Shown: positions 1 through 11,259 of the stretch, in pieces
Layout: the number at the start of each line of letters is the position of its first letter
How positions within the stretch are numbered: the first letter of the stretch is position 1
From: Cryptomeria japonica
Taxonomy: Eukaryota > Streptophyta > Pinopsida > Cupressales > Cupressaceae
NCBI RefSeq assembly: GCF_030272615.1
Contig: NC_081405.1
Span: forward strand, 25,252,272 to 25,312,271
DNA: 60,000 nt
Direction of reading: 5' to 3'
Notes under the pieces: model-generated
What the model was told of the DNA's origin: nothing
The model's input: only the letters and a program-made list of their open reading frames with translations
Database searches by the model: none
Made by a program: the position numbers and the translations under genes

Positions 1-253
1 TTCCCTGTTGCTTTTGGCCGACCATCAATGTATATAGCCACTTATTTACTTTGATCATTATCTTTCTATTTTATATAATTTGTTGACAGTGCATACCAAC
101 GCATACTTTTTTTATATTTAACAATCTGCATCCAATTATTGTAATTGTAACAAGGTCCAACAAACTCCATTAATTCAGCAACTCTATTGTAATAGACCTT
201 TATGCCGTCCATGGAAAATAAGCCTAAACCATGTAACGACGAAGGTGTTATGC
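1..253 (-). pseudogene. SET-domain-like pseudogene, downstream segment (runs off left edge)
   Basis: On the minus strand one frame runs from 253 to the window edge. It contains a GLGLFS motif like the start of SET domains, and near the edge YIDGRPKATG, which resembles the Y-x-D-x-x-x-x-G-N stretch before the SET catalytic N-H motif. Two in-frame stops (near 76 and 43) show it is broken. Removing the retroelement at 259-8291 and one copy of its TSD joins this frame exactly to the coding segment at 8292-8421, so both are one interrupted exon. SET proteins methylate lysines, usually on histones; the function here is inferred from motif likeness only, and the catalytic part lies outside the window. 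It is on the same strand as, and downstream of, the CACTA transposase, so it could be cargo of that transposon or an unrelated host pseudogene. Confidence 0.5.
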
Positions 254-258
254 GATAT
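254..258. repeat. Target-site duplication GATAT, left copy
   Basis: GATAT at 254-258 is repeated at 8292-8296, directly outside the two LTR ends of the element between them. Confidence 0.9.
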
Positions 259-1443
259 TGTTACTACTTACTAAGATTGCCATTAGTCTTATGTTCAAAG
301 TTATTCTATATACTCTAGTTGGTTATCTCTATCGAAACATTCAGTCGCTATGCACAGTACAATCAGTTAAAGAAGTAAATATTCACAGAGCCTAGTATAA
401 ACCGAGCTATCTATCGAGTATCATTCCATGTCTACTAAGTAGCAATAATGATATACCAAGTTGATATGCACCGAGTGAAACGTTTTACCAAATTCACTGA
501 ACCTGGACATATATGGGAAACATGTTACAAAGATCAAGGAACAAGTAACCATTATCACATTGGAAATTGCACTTAAAGATTGTGTATGATTTTAAGGTCA
601 TCTAACCAATGAAATATTTTGTATAGTTATTCATTCAAAAAATCATGTTTGTAAGATTAAAGCAATAATCAGATCACCGACATAAGAGATCTATTTATAC
701 AGCATGGATTGAGATCAGAAAAAATATATACATGCTGTGAAAGAGAGAGATATAGTGGTGTATGAAGCAAGACACGTGAAAGAACTAAGTGTTATGACTG
801 TTACAAAGACACAGAGGTCACCGAGAAGGATTTCAGAGAACAATCAAAGAACAGAGTAAATAGAAGGGTTTACCGAGTTATTTTATGGGTTACCGAGGTA
901 TGCTATAAGCAAGGTAATCTTATTTTGAGCACATAGAATCTGCTATAACATTCCAGATGTAAAGTTACAGATATTTGTAATGATTTATTGTAATATTTTG
1001 AAGTTGTAAGAGAAACCTTTAACAAGGTAAAAGACTCTAACTAAGTCTATAAATTGTAAAGCGAGGTACAGCATTTAGAATAAGTGTTGTAAAATCATTT
1101 AGCAAGGTAGATCTAATAGATCTTGATACTCCTAACAGGGTAAGCTATCAAAAATAGCTAAACATGTAGCTCTAACCGAGCAACCTTTATTATTGCAGTA
1201 GTGAAGTTGTGGGTGCCATCCCCACCGCAGTTTTTCTCTCTAACCGAGAGTTTCTGCATAACCAAAATATATGTGTTATGGAGTGAATCATGTATGATTG
1301 TCACTTATTTGTTTTAGCATTATATTATGTTACTACACTATTCAGTTTATGCTTAACAGTAAAGTTATTGTTGAAGAAGAGTTTTCAAGTACTGATTCAC
1401 CCCTCCCCTCTCAGTACATTAGCTTTCTATATTGGGCCTAACA
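259..1443 (+). repeat. 5' LTR of the non-autonomous copia-type element
   Basis: A 1185-bp direct repeat of 7101-8291, with TG and CA ends. Its 3' part contains the sequence GTGGGTGCCATCCCCACCG and an ORF of little coding value from 1290. A TATTTATA element lies near 690 and could be a TATA box; this is not tested. The LTR repeatedly contains short CCGAG/CCGAGT words, which also occur through the internal ORFs of the same element. Confidence 0.9.
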
Positions 1444-1445
1444 AT

Positions 1446-1457
1446 TGGTATCAGAGC
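1446..1457 (+). promoter_or_regulatory. Primer-binding site (initiator Met tRNA type)
   Basis: TGGTATCAGAGC follows the LTR after two bases. It is the usual complement of the initiator-Met tRNA 3' end in plant copia elements. Confidence 0.9.
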
Positions 1458-1505
1458 TTCAATCTTGGAAAAGGGTTTAGCTACCTAAAGAGAAAGATCT
1501 TATCA

Positions 1506-2858
1506 ATGGAAGGCTATAAACAATCTCGGAGAATTGTATATCTGCAAGAAGAGTTGGATCATGGTAATCAAGTTAGTGCAGACATGCAAAGACAAATGCA
1601 AAAGTCTCTGAAAGTGAGAAGAAGATTATCTGATGATTTGTAGGACTCTCAAGAGTTAGTAGAACAAATTGAGACATCATCTGAGAATAGTATGTCTAAA
1701 GAGACTGAAGAAATGATTGAAGTGTTGAAAGAAAAGAACAAAGCACTGACTGATCAGCTAAAAGCAATGAAAAGAGAACATGAGCATTTCAGCACACAGA
1801 TGACTGAAAATCTTGATGCATTGAGGACAGCCAAGGATAAAGTAAGAGATATAGAAAGAGAGAAATAACAACTTGAAGCATTGGTATCTGAAAAGAATGA
1901 TGAAATCATAAGAATGACTGGGATTCAACAAAATCTATCAGATCGGCTAGGTTATGCACATCATGAAGCAAATCTGAAAGATGATAAGAATCAAGCATTG
2001 AAACTTGAAGTATCAAGGTTGACCGATGAAGTTGAAATAGAAAAGAAATTCAAAGAAACACTGAAGAAGAGTTATGAAGCATCAAAGATGTTGGATGAGT
2101 AATTGAATACAAGAAGACCTAACAAAGATGCAGGACTCAGTTACAAAGGAAAAGACTCTACTGAGAAGGGAATTCATACTACCAAGAGAGGAGAATCATC
2201 AAAGCAAGCTGGAATCAAGAAGAACATCAAAAGAAAGAAGCCTATTTGCAACTACTGTGGAAATCAAGGTCATACTACCAACATGTGCCAAATCAAAAAA
2301 GGTAAGCAACCGAATGTCACTAAGTCCAATGATTATTGTTACAATTGCAATAAATATGGTCACACATTTAACCAATGTAGGACAAAGTCTACTAGCAACA
2401 ATAAGAAGGCAAAATTCAAAGGGTTTTGTAAAAACTGCAATAGATATGGACACATTACCGAGAAGTGTTGGTTTAAGCAAAAGAACCATATGTGGTCTGC
2501 ACACCGAGCAAATATTGGAAGCTACCGAACTCACAAAGAACTTAACCGATCATATGCTATAGTACCATGGGATTATAATACAAAGATATGGTGTGAATGT
2601 TGTGGAAGATATGGACATATAAGTGCCAACTGCTTTATAAGGTTTGGAATGAACAACCAAAGATCATGGAGAAATCCTGATATGGCATGTTTTCATTGTC
2701 ACAAAGTTGGACACTTGGCTAGAGATTGCAGAGATCAACCTAGAGGAAACACTAAAGAAATAAAAGGCAAATTACAGATGATTTGGAAAAAGAAGGAAAA
2801 TGTGTCAAATGAAGAAAGCACCTTACCTACTGAGTTAGGTGCACCTATTCCAAATTAA
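1506..2858 (+). pseudogene. Gag-like coiled-coil protein with five zinc knuckles (broken)
   Basis: One frame is open from an ATG at 1506 to TAA at 2858, about 450 codons, interrupted by stops at 1641, 1866 and 2100. The first ~200 residues are Lys/Glu-rich and heptad-like, probably a coiled coil. Five CX2CX4HX4C zinc knuckles follow, including CNYCGNQGHTTNMC, CKNCNRYGHITEKC and CFHCHKVGHLARDC. Zinc knuckles bind nucleic acid in retroelement Gag proteins. I cannot see the UBN2-type capsid region that normally precedes them in copia Gag, so the coiled coil may replace the capsid, or the protein may act as an RNA-binding adaptor for another element's Gag. The ORF sits where gag belongs, immediately after the PBS. 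Confidence 0.75.
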
Positions 2859-3418
2859 TCGGTAAAGGTATGAAGGGACTGCACTCTCTCAAAAGATTAA
2901 ATCTTAACAGTTCCTACTTTATTATTTACTTAATTCAAAATCTGCATAGTTAAAGATGTATTAGTAAGTTTGAAATTCTATCAAAGTCTTTTGAAGCACT
3001 CTACAGGAAACCTGTCAAGTCGGTAACTACAGGAAGCCTGTCTAGTTGGTAAATGAAGGAAATCTGGCTACTTGGTTAAAGTGGAAAAAGGAGAGTAAAT
3101 TGGTTTAGTGGAACCAAGTACATTTAATGTTTTAACCTAACCTACACGAAGCCCGATAAGGTATATTGTGTACTTAAAGCATTTACGCGATCATTTTCAC
3201 TCACTAAGTTTTCGAGAGAATAGAGCAAAGTGAATCTAAGGTGATCAAACCTCCTCCGAAGTGAAATTCAAGGTATTTACATCAATCTCAATGCATTGTT
3301 AAGCTGGTTTACCAATCATATCTGTTGAAGATTTCTGTTTCATATTTGTTAAGAGGAAAAGTGTATGTCATTTGAAAGTTTTCAAACCCTAAGGATCTTT
3401 TGATAATTTCTATTTGAA
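2859..3418 (+). other. Spacer between the two internal ORFs
   Basis: This stretch of 560 bp has no ORF of note. It contains a short repeated phrase around 3005-3060 (variants of CAGGAARCCTGTC, three times). I see no tRNA or clear promoter. Confidence 0.5.
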
Positions 3419-6400
3419 ATGGCACTGAAGATCCAAGAACCCGTTATTGTTAAGAATGTTGAAAAGCCCTCACTAAAATACTCTCTAACTCCCAAAGTAG
3501 CATCAGAACTGGATGACAAAACTATATTTTCACTAATCCCAGATAGAGTTTTACTAGTTGAGGATGTCAGATTCTTCACCAAATGTCAAGTTGAACAACT
3601 AGGTCATTTTGAAATCAAAGACACCTATGATGAATTGTGCACCGATGGAAAATTGGATAGCAAGTATGAGCACATTAAGATCAAGGGATTGACTGAAGCC
3701 CTAACCTATCCCCGTGTCTTCAAACCCCAATGGGTCAAGTTTGTTCTGAGCAGAGTTCACGATGATTTCATGTGGTTAGAGGAGCAACCATTCAAAATCA
3801 CCAAGGAAATCATTCATCTGATCACCGGTTACCCTATTTATGATCATGCCTGAGCTCAAAAGATGATATCACAAAAGGAATTGATCACCTTAACCAGAGT
3901 GGAATCAAATTGCAGAGGAATAAAACTAAACAATGTCACTAATGTAGAACTAAAGTTTTCTATTAGAGTAATAGGTTATTGTTTCTTCCAATCGGCAATG
4001 GAAAAAGTGTACCCTGTGCAGCAATTGACTTAGCATACAAAATTGTGAAAAAGGGAATGAAAATTGATCTTTGTGAAGTATTGCTGAAAAACCTGTTTGA
4101 GAATCTGAACACCATCAGGAAGCCGAAGAAGAACAACTCAGCTAATACACTAAAGTTTGGATCACTGTTATTATGCATGTTTTTCTATTTTGAAAAATTC
4201 TTTCCAACAGTCGGTAAAGTAGTTTGGGAGCTACACCGACCAGTCACCCATCAAATCAATGACTTTATCAAACATCTAGGTGACAACTTCAATGATATTA
4301 TGGATGATTATTTCAGCAAGTTTCAAGAGAAGATGCATAACAGGTATAGAATTCCACCCCAGCTAGTGGAAAAATACAAAGATGACATATGTTTTGAAGT
4401 AGACACCGACTACTGCTATGTGAATGTTGTGGAACCAAGAACTCAATCTTTGCCACCTATGGGTTATGAGGTTGACTTTGACATCACACAATAGCAGATA
4501 GATGCCTTTCTTACACTACCAAGGCATGCTACCAAGCTGAGGTATGGAACATATGAAGAAGTGAAAGAGAAAGTAAAGATGAGCATTGTAGTACCAAAAG
4601 CTACAAGAAAAGCAACAAAGATGATCAAGGCACTATCAGAGAAATTTGGAGAAGGTTCTTCCTCCACACCTATCAAAGGCATGCTAGTAATCACCGAGGA
4701 GGAATTAGAAGCCCAAGAGGCTTCTATTACACTAAGCACCGAGTTGCCTAAAGGGAAAGTTCTGAAGAGGAAGAAATAGGACACATCAAAGGCATCACCG
4801 ACTCCCTCAGTAAAGCACCCAAACACAAGAGCATCTACAGTGTCACCGAGTAAGAAACCAAAGACTGTTGTTGTTCCTAAGGTAACAAAGACTTACAAGA
4901 AATCTACTCAGAGACTCATTTTGGCAAAAGAGTCTAGAGACACCGAATCTGAAGATGCAAACAAATTTCAGATTGTTAAGAGCAAGAAGGTAAATGTACA
5001 TAGTGTTGAAAATTTTTGTGCTAATCTAAAAGAATATGGTGGATTTGGATCATTCAGATATGTAAAATATGAATCCAGATATGATGATGAAAAGAGACAA
5101 ATAGAAGAAGTTGTCATCTGCACACTTCTAAAATTCTGATTGGCTCCATTGGAACTATCTAAGTCACTTCCAAATGAATTATATTTACATATTGACAATA
5201 GGTGGAAGTATGCAATGGCTCAGAGAAACAGATTAGAGAAAGAAGTCTGGTACATCTCTTTCCAGATATGTTGGTAGTTGAAATAAAAGATCATCTGACA
5301 ACACACAACACAAAGTTCCTCGTCAAACAAAGAGCCTTAAAAATGATGAATGGTCTGTATATTGAAGTAGAAAATGAGACAAAAGAAAAGTGGCAAGAAA
5401 TATTTAGAATCAAGGATGTCAGTGAGCAAGCTGAAGTTGAAATAGTTGATGTAACCAAGAAAGATCATGATGTCACCGAGCAAGACCCTGCCGACACCAT
5501 ACAAATTGATGAAAACATCGAGGCACCTGAACAGGAAATGATAGAAGGCAATGCCTATGCAAAACTGGTATCCAGTGAGTCAGTTTTGGAACAAGTTCAG
5601 CCTTATCCTCCAGTCACTCATTCTATTGCAACTGAGGCCCCTCAAGATACTGAACAAGGTGCAGAGGTTCACAAGTCTATAGAAGGAGAAGCTACTCCTC
5701 AGGCCACCAGGGAACAAACCTCTCAGGATCCTCCTAACACTGAAAATGTTTGCAACTGAGACCCCGAGCACCGAATCACCGAAGGACTCAACGAAGGCTA
5801 AAGAAACTGACAAAAGTGTTGCCTCCACCGAGCAACCTACTAAGGATCCACAAGCCTCCCAAGCTATTGTATTTGTTCAACCAGCCAAATCTAAAGAAAA
5901 GAAGATGAAAAAGCATAGTTTCAAAGTTGATATATCGAAACCAATAGTGCTACCCAATGTAGACATTTCAAAATTAAAAGGGCAGGCACTCATTGAATTT
6001 GGTGAACTATGCAAAGAAAAGGCCAAACAGGGAAAACAAATGGCCATACAAAAGAAAAATAAAGTACTTCGAAAGATAAAGACACTATTATCAGATATGC
6101 TACCCGCAGCTACAGTGTCAATAGATGCAGCCATCCATATTCAATGAGATGAACTCCTCAATCAAATAGAAACATCTGGAGTAGATGCATCTGAATATTT
6201 GAGCAAGTTAAAGGACAAAGAGCTCACTGCAAAAATGATTGAAGAGGTACAGAAAGCTATTGCTCTTGGCAAAGTTAAATTTGTCAAATTTATTGTTGAG
6301 TTGTCCCCTCAACTCAAGCACATTCTTTATTTATTTCAGAAACTCTATACATTCTCTTTATTCATTAAAGATATCAAAAATAAAATAGAAGCAATTAAGA

Positions 6401-6780
6401 AAGAGATCACCGATCTCTCAAATAAGTTGATCACCGAGCCCAATTCTGTTCAGAATTTTTATACCAAGTTACAACAGCTCATGGCTCAACAATTGGAACT
6501 CAGGAATGAAGAGCACAAAATAAGGATGGATGTTATGACTCTTCAAACCTTATTCATTCCACACTTGTCCTCAGTTCAAGAACAGATCAACCAATCCACT
6601 TACCTATCTACTACACAAGAGGGAAGCACATTAGATGGCTTAATTTCTCTATTGGCTGACATTCAAGCATAGAATTCTGTAATGGACAGTGTCAAGGATG
6701 CACTCTCTGTCACCCTCACTGAAGCACGGACAAAGTATAAATCCATTTTTGACTAGCTGCCTCCACCAAATGGTAACTAA
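3419..6780 (+). pseudogene. Second internal ORF of unknown function (broken)
   Basis: A chain of open segments makes an ancestral protein of roughly 1100 residues: 3419-3853 in one frame, continuing past a stop to about 3975, then 3979-5139 shifted by one base with stops at 4492 and 4777, then 5202-5759 in a third frame, then 5746-6780 back again. The N-terminal ~150 residues contain FKITKEIIHLITGYPIYD, which resembles the T-x-E-[hydrophobic]-x-x-[IL]-x-x-x-P-I pattern of plant mobile domains and a similar stretch near 48950. The middle is acidic and Thr/Pro-rich; the C-terminal 250 residues look coiled-coil. No retroviral enzyme motif is present. Function is unknown. Confidence 0.6.
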
Positions 6781-7087
6781 ATTTTGATGTTTGTCAAAAA
6801 GGGGGAGTGAGTATCATATCAAAGTATACAGGGGAATGTAGTATACAAGGGGAGTATACTGAGCAATGAACAGAGCAGTAAGAAAAGAACAAGAGCAACA
6901 CACAGAACATTGATCATCGAGCATGCAAAATTAGAGTTATGTACAGTATATTGATAAGGGGAGTATATCTGAATATACTATTTCATTGACAAATGTATAT
7001 ATTGTCAGTTTAGTCAAATTTTGCAAGTATATAGATTTTTGAGTTATAACTTTGAAAGTAGTTTTTGTCAAACATCTCAACTAATGT
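6781..7087 (+). other. 3' untranslated region with purine-rich tracts
   Basis: After the last stop, AAAAAGGGGGAGTGAG lies near 6800 and AAGGGGAGTATA occurs twice (near 6860 and 6957). Such purine runs are usual in the 3' region of copia elements and may act as secondary plus-strand primers. No ORF is visible. Confidence 0.5.
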
Positions 7088-7100
7088 CAAAAGGGGAGAT
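7088..7100 (+). promoter_or_regulatory. Polypurine tract
   Basis: CAAAAGGGGAGAT lies directly against the right LTR start at 7101. This is the expected plus-strand primer position. Confidence 0.85.
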
Positions 7101-8291
7101 TGTTACTACTTACTAAGATTTCCATTAGTCTTATGTTCAAAGTTATTCTATATACTCTAGTCGATTATCTCTACCGAAACATTCAGTCAGTATGCACAAT
7201 ATAGTCGGTTAAAGAAGTAAATATTCATAGAGCCCAGTATACACCGAGCTATCTACCGAGTATCATTCCATGTCTACTGAGCAACAATAATGATATAACA
7301 AGTTGATATACACCAAGTGAAACATTTTACCAGATTCACTGAACCTGGACATATATGGGAAACGTGTTACAAAGATCGAGGAACAAGTAACCGTTATCAC
7401 ATTAGAAATTGCACTTAAAGATTGTGTATGATTTTGAGGTCATCTAACCAATGAAATATTTTGTATAGGTATTCATTCAAAAAATTATGTTTGTAAGATC
7501 GAGCAATAATCAGATCACCGACCTAAGAGATCCATTTATATAGCATGGATTGAGATCAGAAAAAATATATACATGCAGTGAAAGAGAGAGATATAGTGGT
7601 GTATGAAGCAAGACATGTGAAAGCACTAAGTGTTATGACTGTTACAAAGACACAGAGGTCACCAAGAAGGATTTCAGAGAACAATCAAAGAACAGAGTAA
7701 ACAGAAGGGTTTACCGAGTTATTTTATGGGTTACCGAGGTATGCTATAAGCAAGGTAATCTTATTTTGAGCACATAGAATCTGCTATAACATTCCAGATG
7801 TAAAGTTGCAGATATTTGTAATGATTTATTGTAATATTTTGAAGTTGTAAGAGAAACCTTTAACAGGGTAAAAGACTCTAACTAAGTCTATAAATTGTAA
7901 AGCCTCTAACCAGGTACAGCATTTAGAATAAGTGTTGTAAAATCCTTTAGCAAGGTAGATCTAATAGATCTTGTTACCCCTAACAAGGTAAGCTATCAAA
8001 AATAGCTAAACATGTAGCTCTAACCGAGCAACCTTTATTATTGCAGTAGTGAAGTTGTGGGTGCCATCCCCACCGCAGTTTTTCTCTCTAACCAAGAGTT
8101 TCTGCGTAACCAAAATATATGTGTTATGGAGTGAATCATGTATGATTGTCACTTATTTGTTTTAGCATTATATTATGTTACTGCACTATTCAATTTATGC
8201 TTAACAGTCAAGTTATTATTGAAGAAGAGTTTTGAAGTACTAATTCACCCCTCCCCTCTCAGTACATTGGCTTTCCATATTGGGCCTAACA
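7101..8291 (+). repeat. 3' LTR of the non-autonomous copia-type element
   Basis: A 1191-bp copy of 259-1443. Differences are concentrated in the first third. It ends GGGCCTAACA and is followed by the second GATAT. Confidence 0.9.
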
Positions 8292-8600
8292 GATATATCC
8301 TATTGTTAACACAAAAATCGGTGTTTATTGGAGTAAGTTCCTTGGGCACCCATTGTTTCTGTAGATGTTTGTACCTTAGTGGCACCTCAATGTCGCCTTT
8401 AGTCTCATCATCATAAGACATGACCCCCCTTGAGCAAGGAAAAATTTTATGTGTTTATTGAATTTTCTTCTAATCTTTTGACCTCTTGTTGATCTCCCTA
8501 TTGTAGACCTACTACATGTGTCACTTTCATTTTCTATTCCTGCATTTTCCTCACTCGACGAAGACAGATCTGACAAATACCTATTTGGGGGTACCTGCAC
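8292..8600 (-). pseudogene. SET-domain-like pseudogene, upstream segment
   Basis: On the minus strand a serine-rich frame from 8600 to about 8425 passes into a second frame at a run of six G (plus-strand C, 8423-8428). A one-base indel there restores a single reading frame that continues from 8421 to 8292, and then, across the retroelement, into 253-1. A splice-acceptor-like TGGTGTGCAG lies just upstream (near 8608). The segment is basic in the middle (RRKFNKH) and precedes the GLGLFS motif by about 50 residues. See the entry at 1-253 for the family argument. Confidence 0.45.
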
Positions 8601-9289
8601 ACCATGAAATGAGAGAGTTAATTGGTAATGAGAGAGAAATTTTGCAAATGAGGGTAATGTTGATGAAGAAGTCAGCCCTAAAGTTGATTTTGGGATTAAA
8701 ATTGGAATAAGACCAACTGGGGCCTCAAGTGTTGATAACTATATTAGATTTGCTACTAATGTCGAGGTTTGAAAAACTAAGGAAGTTTGTTTTCCAAATA
8801 ATTTTTAAAAAAAAACTATTTCTATAGGGTGTATTGACTAGTTATGCCTGTCCATCCATGAGACTATGCAGTATCCTCGTCAAAGGGGTTCAGGGTCCTG
8901 TACAATGTAATTCAATTATCTTATGTTAGCTAAAAATTACATAGTACACAACATGAACAACATGAACTTTGTAGATAAAAAGAGTATTAAATAATAAAAA
9001 GATGTTGTCATCAAAATCATTGTAAATTTTTTTATTCCTTACCTTTACTTTATGTAGACTATGTAGGATCCTCAACTAAATGGTTGACGATATCTGTAGT
9101 TAATGACCTATTCCCACCAAGGGTGACAGCATCACACAGGGACTATACCTGAAATCAACACCATCAATTGAGCATCATAAGCATTACTACATTTGTAAGT
9201 TGATATACAATAAATACATACCTATCATAAGCATCGTCAGCATCACATGATGTGTCATCATATATGTAATTGAGCATCACAATTAGCAT
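8601..9289. other. Intervening sequence, possible remnants of minus-strand exons
   Basis: No intact ORF. Two similar stretches (8872-8911 and 9057-9098, sharing GACTATG-AG-ATCCTC) look like an old duplication. Between about 9170 and 9290 the words CATCACAT and GCATCA recur and continue beyond the gypsy insertion at 17268. Confidence 0.35.
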
Positions 9290-9294
9290 CACAT
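9290..9294. repeat. Target-site duplication CACAT, left copy
   Basis: CACAT at 9290-9294 matches 17268-17272 on the other side of the gypsy element. Confidence 0.85.
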
Positions 9295-10506
9295 TGTAAA
9301 ACGGAAAATCGAACCCTAGGTGTTCCCCCACTCCAAGGAGAGAGAAAGGAGGTCACTAGGGTTGACGGTTTTCACTTAGGAGAGACTTTACATTCAAAAG
9401 AGGGGTTGAAACTCACAAGATCCAATCCCACACAATGCAAGATTGAATTCTAAATGAGTTTCAAGGGTTGAGACAGCGAGGATACCCTCTTTTGTAAAGA
9501 ATATATATAGAAGGATTGAACTAGGAGTGTATGTAAAAGTAGGAAAGATTCGCTTGTAGACAGAGATAGAGACACGGGATGAAGCTACGGACCTAAAATT
9601 AGCAGTAAAATGTCAAGACGATGTTGTCCTGCAAGTTTGAGCGAAAGTTGACGGGACGATGGCGCCCAGAGTGCACACAGTCCTCCGAAAAATCCATGAA
9701 ATGAAGGGGGATCTATTCGTCTTTGCACAAGGATTCCAGATCTTCAATTACAGCTGCGTACCTGCAACCTACACACAGAAAAGAGAGGACGATTGGGGGG
9801 TTAGGGATTAGGGGTTTGCCTTCAGGTCAAACCCCAGTTTTGGAATTAACCAAGAAATGAGAATGTTGTAAATGTAAATGTTTGTAATGTAATCAAGTAC
9901 TGATACCTTGTTGTAAGAATGTTTGTATTCTTACATGCGAAGGTGTAATGATGTTGTATGTTGTATGTTGTGTTTTGTAGGTGATCTCCTCTTCAATGGT
10001 TGAATCCTTGTCTTGAATGCAACACCTAGCCTTGAATGGAGACCTAGAATGCTCAATTGCTTGAAGGAATGCTTGAATGTTTTAATGTTTTAATGTTTTA
10101 ATGTTTTAATGTTTGCCTATCGCTTCCGCCTCTTGCACACATATGTTTTTCCTCCTTTTCTGGGAGGGGAAATGTAGTTTATATACTTGTCAATTAGGGT
10201 TAGGAGATTGATTTTTCTGACCTTAGGCCGACCTAGGAGCATTATTTTCCAAATTGCAAACTTGAAGACCCGATGCCCAACAAGAGACCGGGCCCAAAAT
10301 AGGGCCAGGGACTAGGGTGCTGGGCGCCATGGTCCCACCTCCCGGGATAGCAGGGTGCAAGGAGGATCAAGCCAAGGTGTAGAAAGATGCAGTTTTTGAT
10401 GTCATAAACAGGTTTTGGGGTCTCCATTCAGGTTCAACATTGTGCCACCATCATGAAGACCCAAATGCAGTCAAAATTGCAAGTGTCACAATTTTACAAC
10501 GCTACA
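9295..10506 (-). repeat. 3' LTR of the Tat-like gypsy element
   Basis: A 1212-bp direct repeat of 16064-17267. It carries four TGTTTTAA units at about 10077-10110; the other LTR has one exact and two altered units. Confidence 0.88.
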
Positions 10507-10523
10507 TTTAGCCCCCACTTTAG
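10507..10523 (-). promoter_or_regulatory. Polypurine tract of the gypsy element
   Basis: On the minus strand CTAAAGTGGGGGCTAAA abuts the 3' LTR start (TGTAGCG). This is the expected plus-strand primer position. Confidence 0.8.
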
Positions 10524-11259
10524 TGGGAGTATAAGCGTACGCCCATACTTCTGGTAAAGTACAAGGAAACAACATTGAAAGACTTTCACCACGTCAAGGA
10601 GGCAAGATACACCAAGCCCCCAGTGGACTAAGGACCTTACGACTTCGATTGAAAAAGTAAAAGGGAAGATCATGAGGTAGAACCATGACTGACAGTAGTA
10701 TGGTTCCCACACTATGATTCATGCAAGAAAAAATACCAAAAATTTTCAAGGCAAAGCTAAGTTCGCCAAGAAATTTTTAAGAATCTTGAAGAGATATGGA
10801 TGGAGTGTATGCCCCCTACATTAAAGCGTCCGCACATGCCTCATCGGGGGTGATTGCTTTAAGGTAGCGATACACATAACAAATGAGAAGGGAAAGGAGC
10901 ATGTTATCATAAAGATTTAGCCCCCAAGTGTGAGATAAACCCAAGGATAATAGACACAAAACACAAATCATGAGGTGACTTCACTTTCCTTGGGGTCAGT
11001 ATGCTATATGATAATTCATGTATATCATATGTATGTATGCATAATTTTTCTTCATTCCCCAATCAAGGAAGGTCACCTAGAAGAAGGGAACACATGTGTC
11101 TTTTGAGTCAACATGAGAGAGACCAAAAGAGATCTCAATGCTTTGCATCATCCTCAAGTAGACAACACTAAGGATGACAAATAGAAGAATGAGAATAACA
11201 CATAGAAGAATTAACAAAAGATATCAAGAGAGGAGGAGAGAGTCTGTTGTGCTAATGAA
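10524..11259. other. 3' untranslated part of the gypsy element
   Basis: This 736-bp stretch lies between the end of the coding remnant and the polypurine tract. No ORF with family features is visible. The full pol gene that belongs here in autonomous relatives is absent. Confidence 0.6.

Larger units (their letters stand above)
259..8291 (+). mobile_element. Complete non-autonomous copia-type LTR retrotransposon
   Basis: This 8033-bp element has LTRs of 1185 and 1191 bp that begin TGTTACTAC and end GGGCCTAACA. Next to the left LTR lies TGGTATCAGAGC, the initiator-Met tRNA primer site usual in Ty1/copia. A polypurine tract lies before the right LTR, and the element is flanked by GATAT on both sides. 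The interior (1444-7100) holds two broken ORFs and no recognisable capsid, protease, integrase, reverse transcriptase or RNase H, so it must have been mobilised in trans. The LTRs differ at several percent of sites by eye, indicating an old insertion. Its LTR 3' part resembles that of the copia element ending near 58.6 kb, which suggests a related autonomous partner. Confidence 0.9.

Noticed and set aside
1290-1505. ORF starting in the 5' LTR before the gag-like protein
   Set aside because: It crosses the LTR end and PBS. Its first part is not coding-like, and the gag-like start at 1506 is better.
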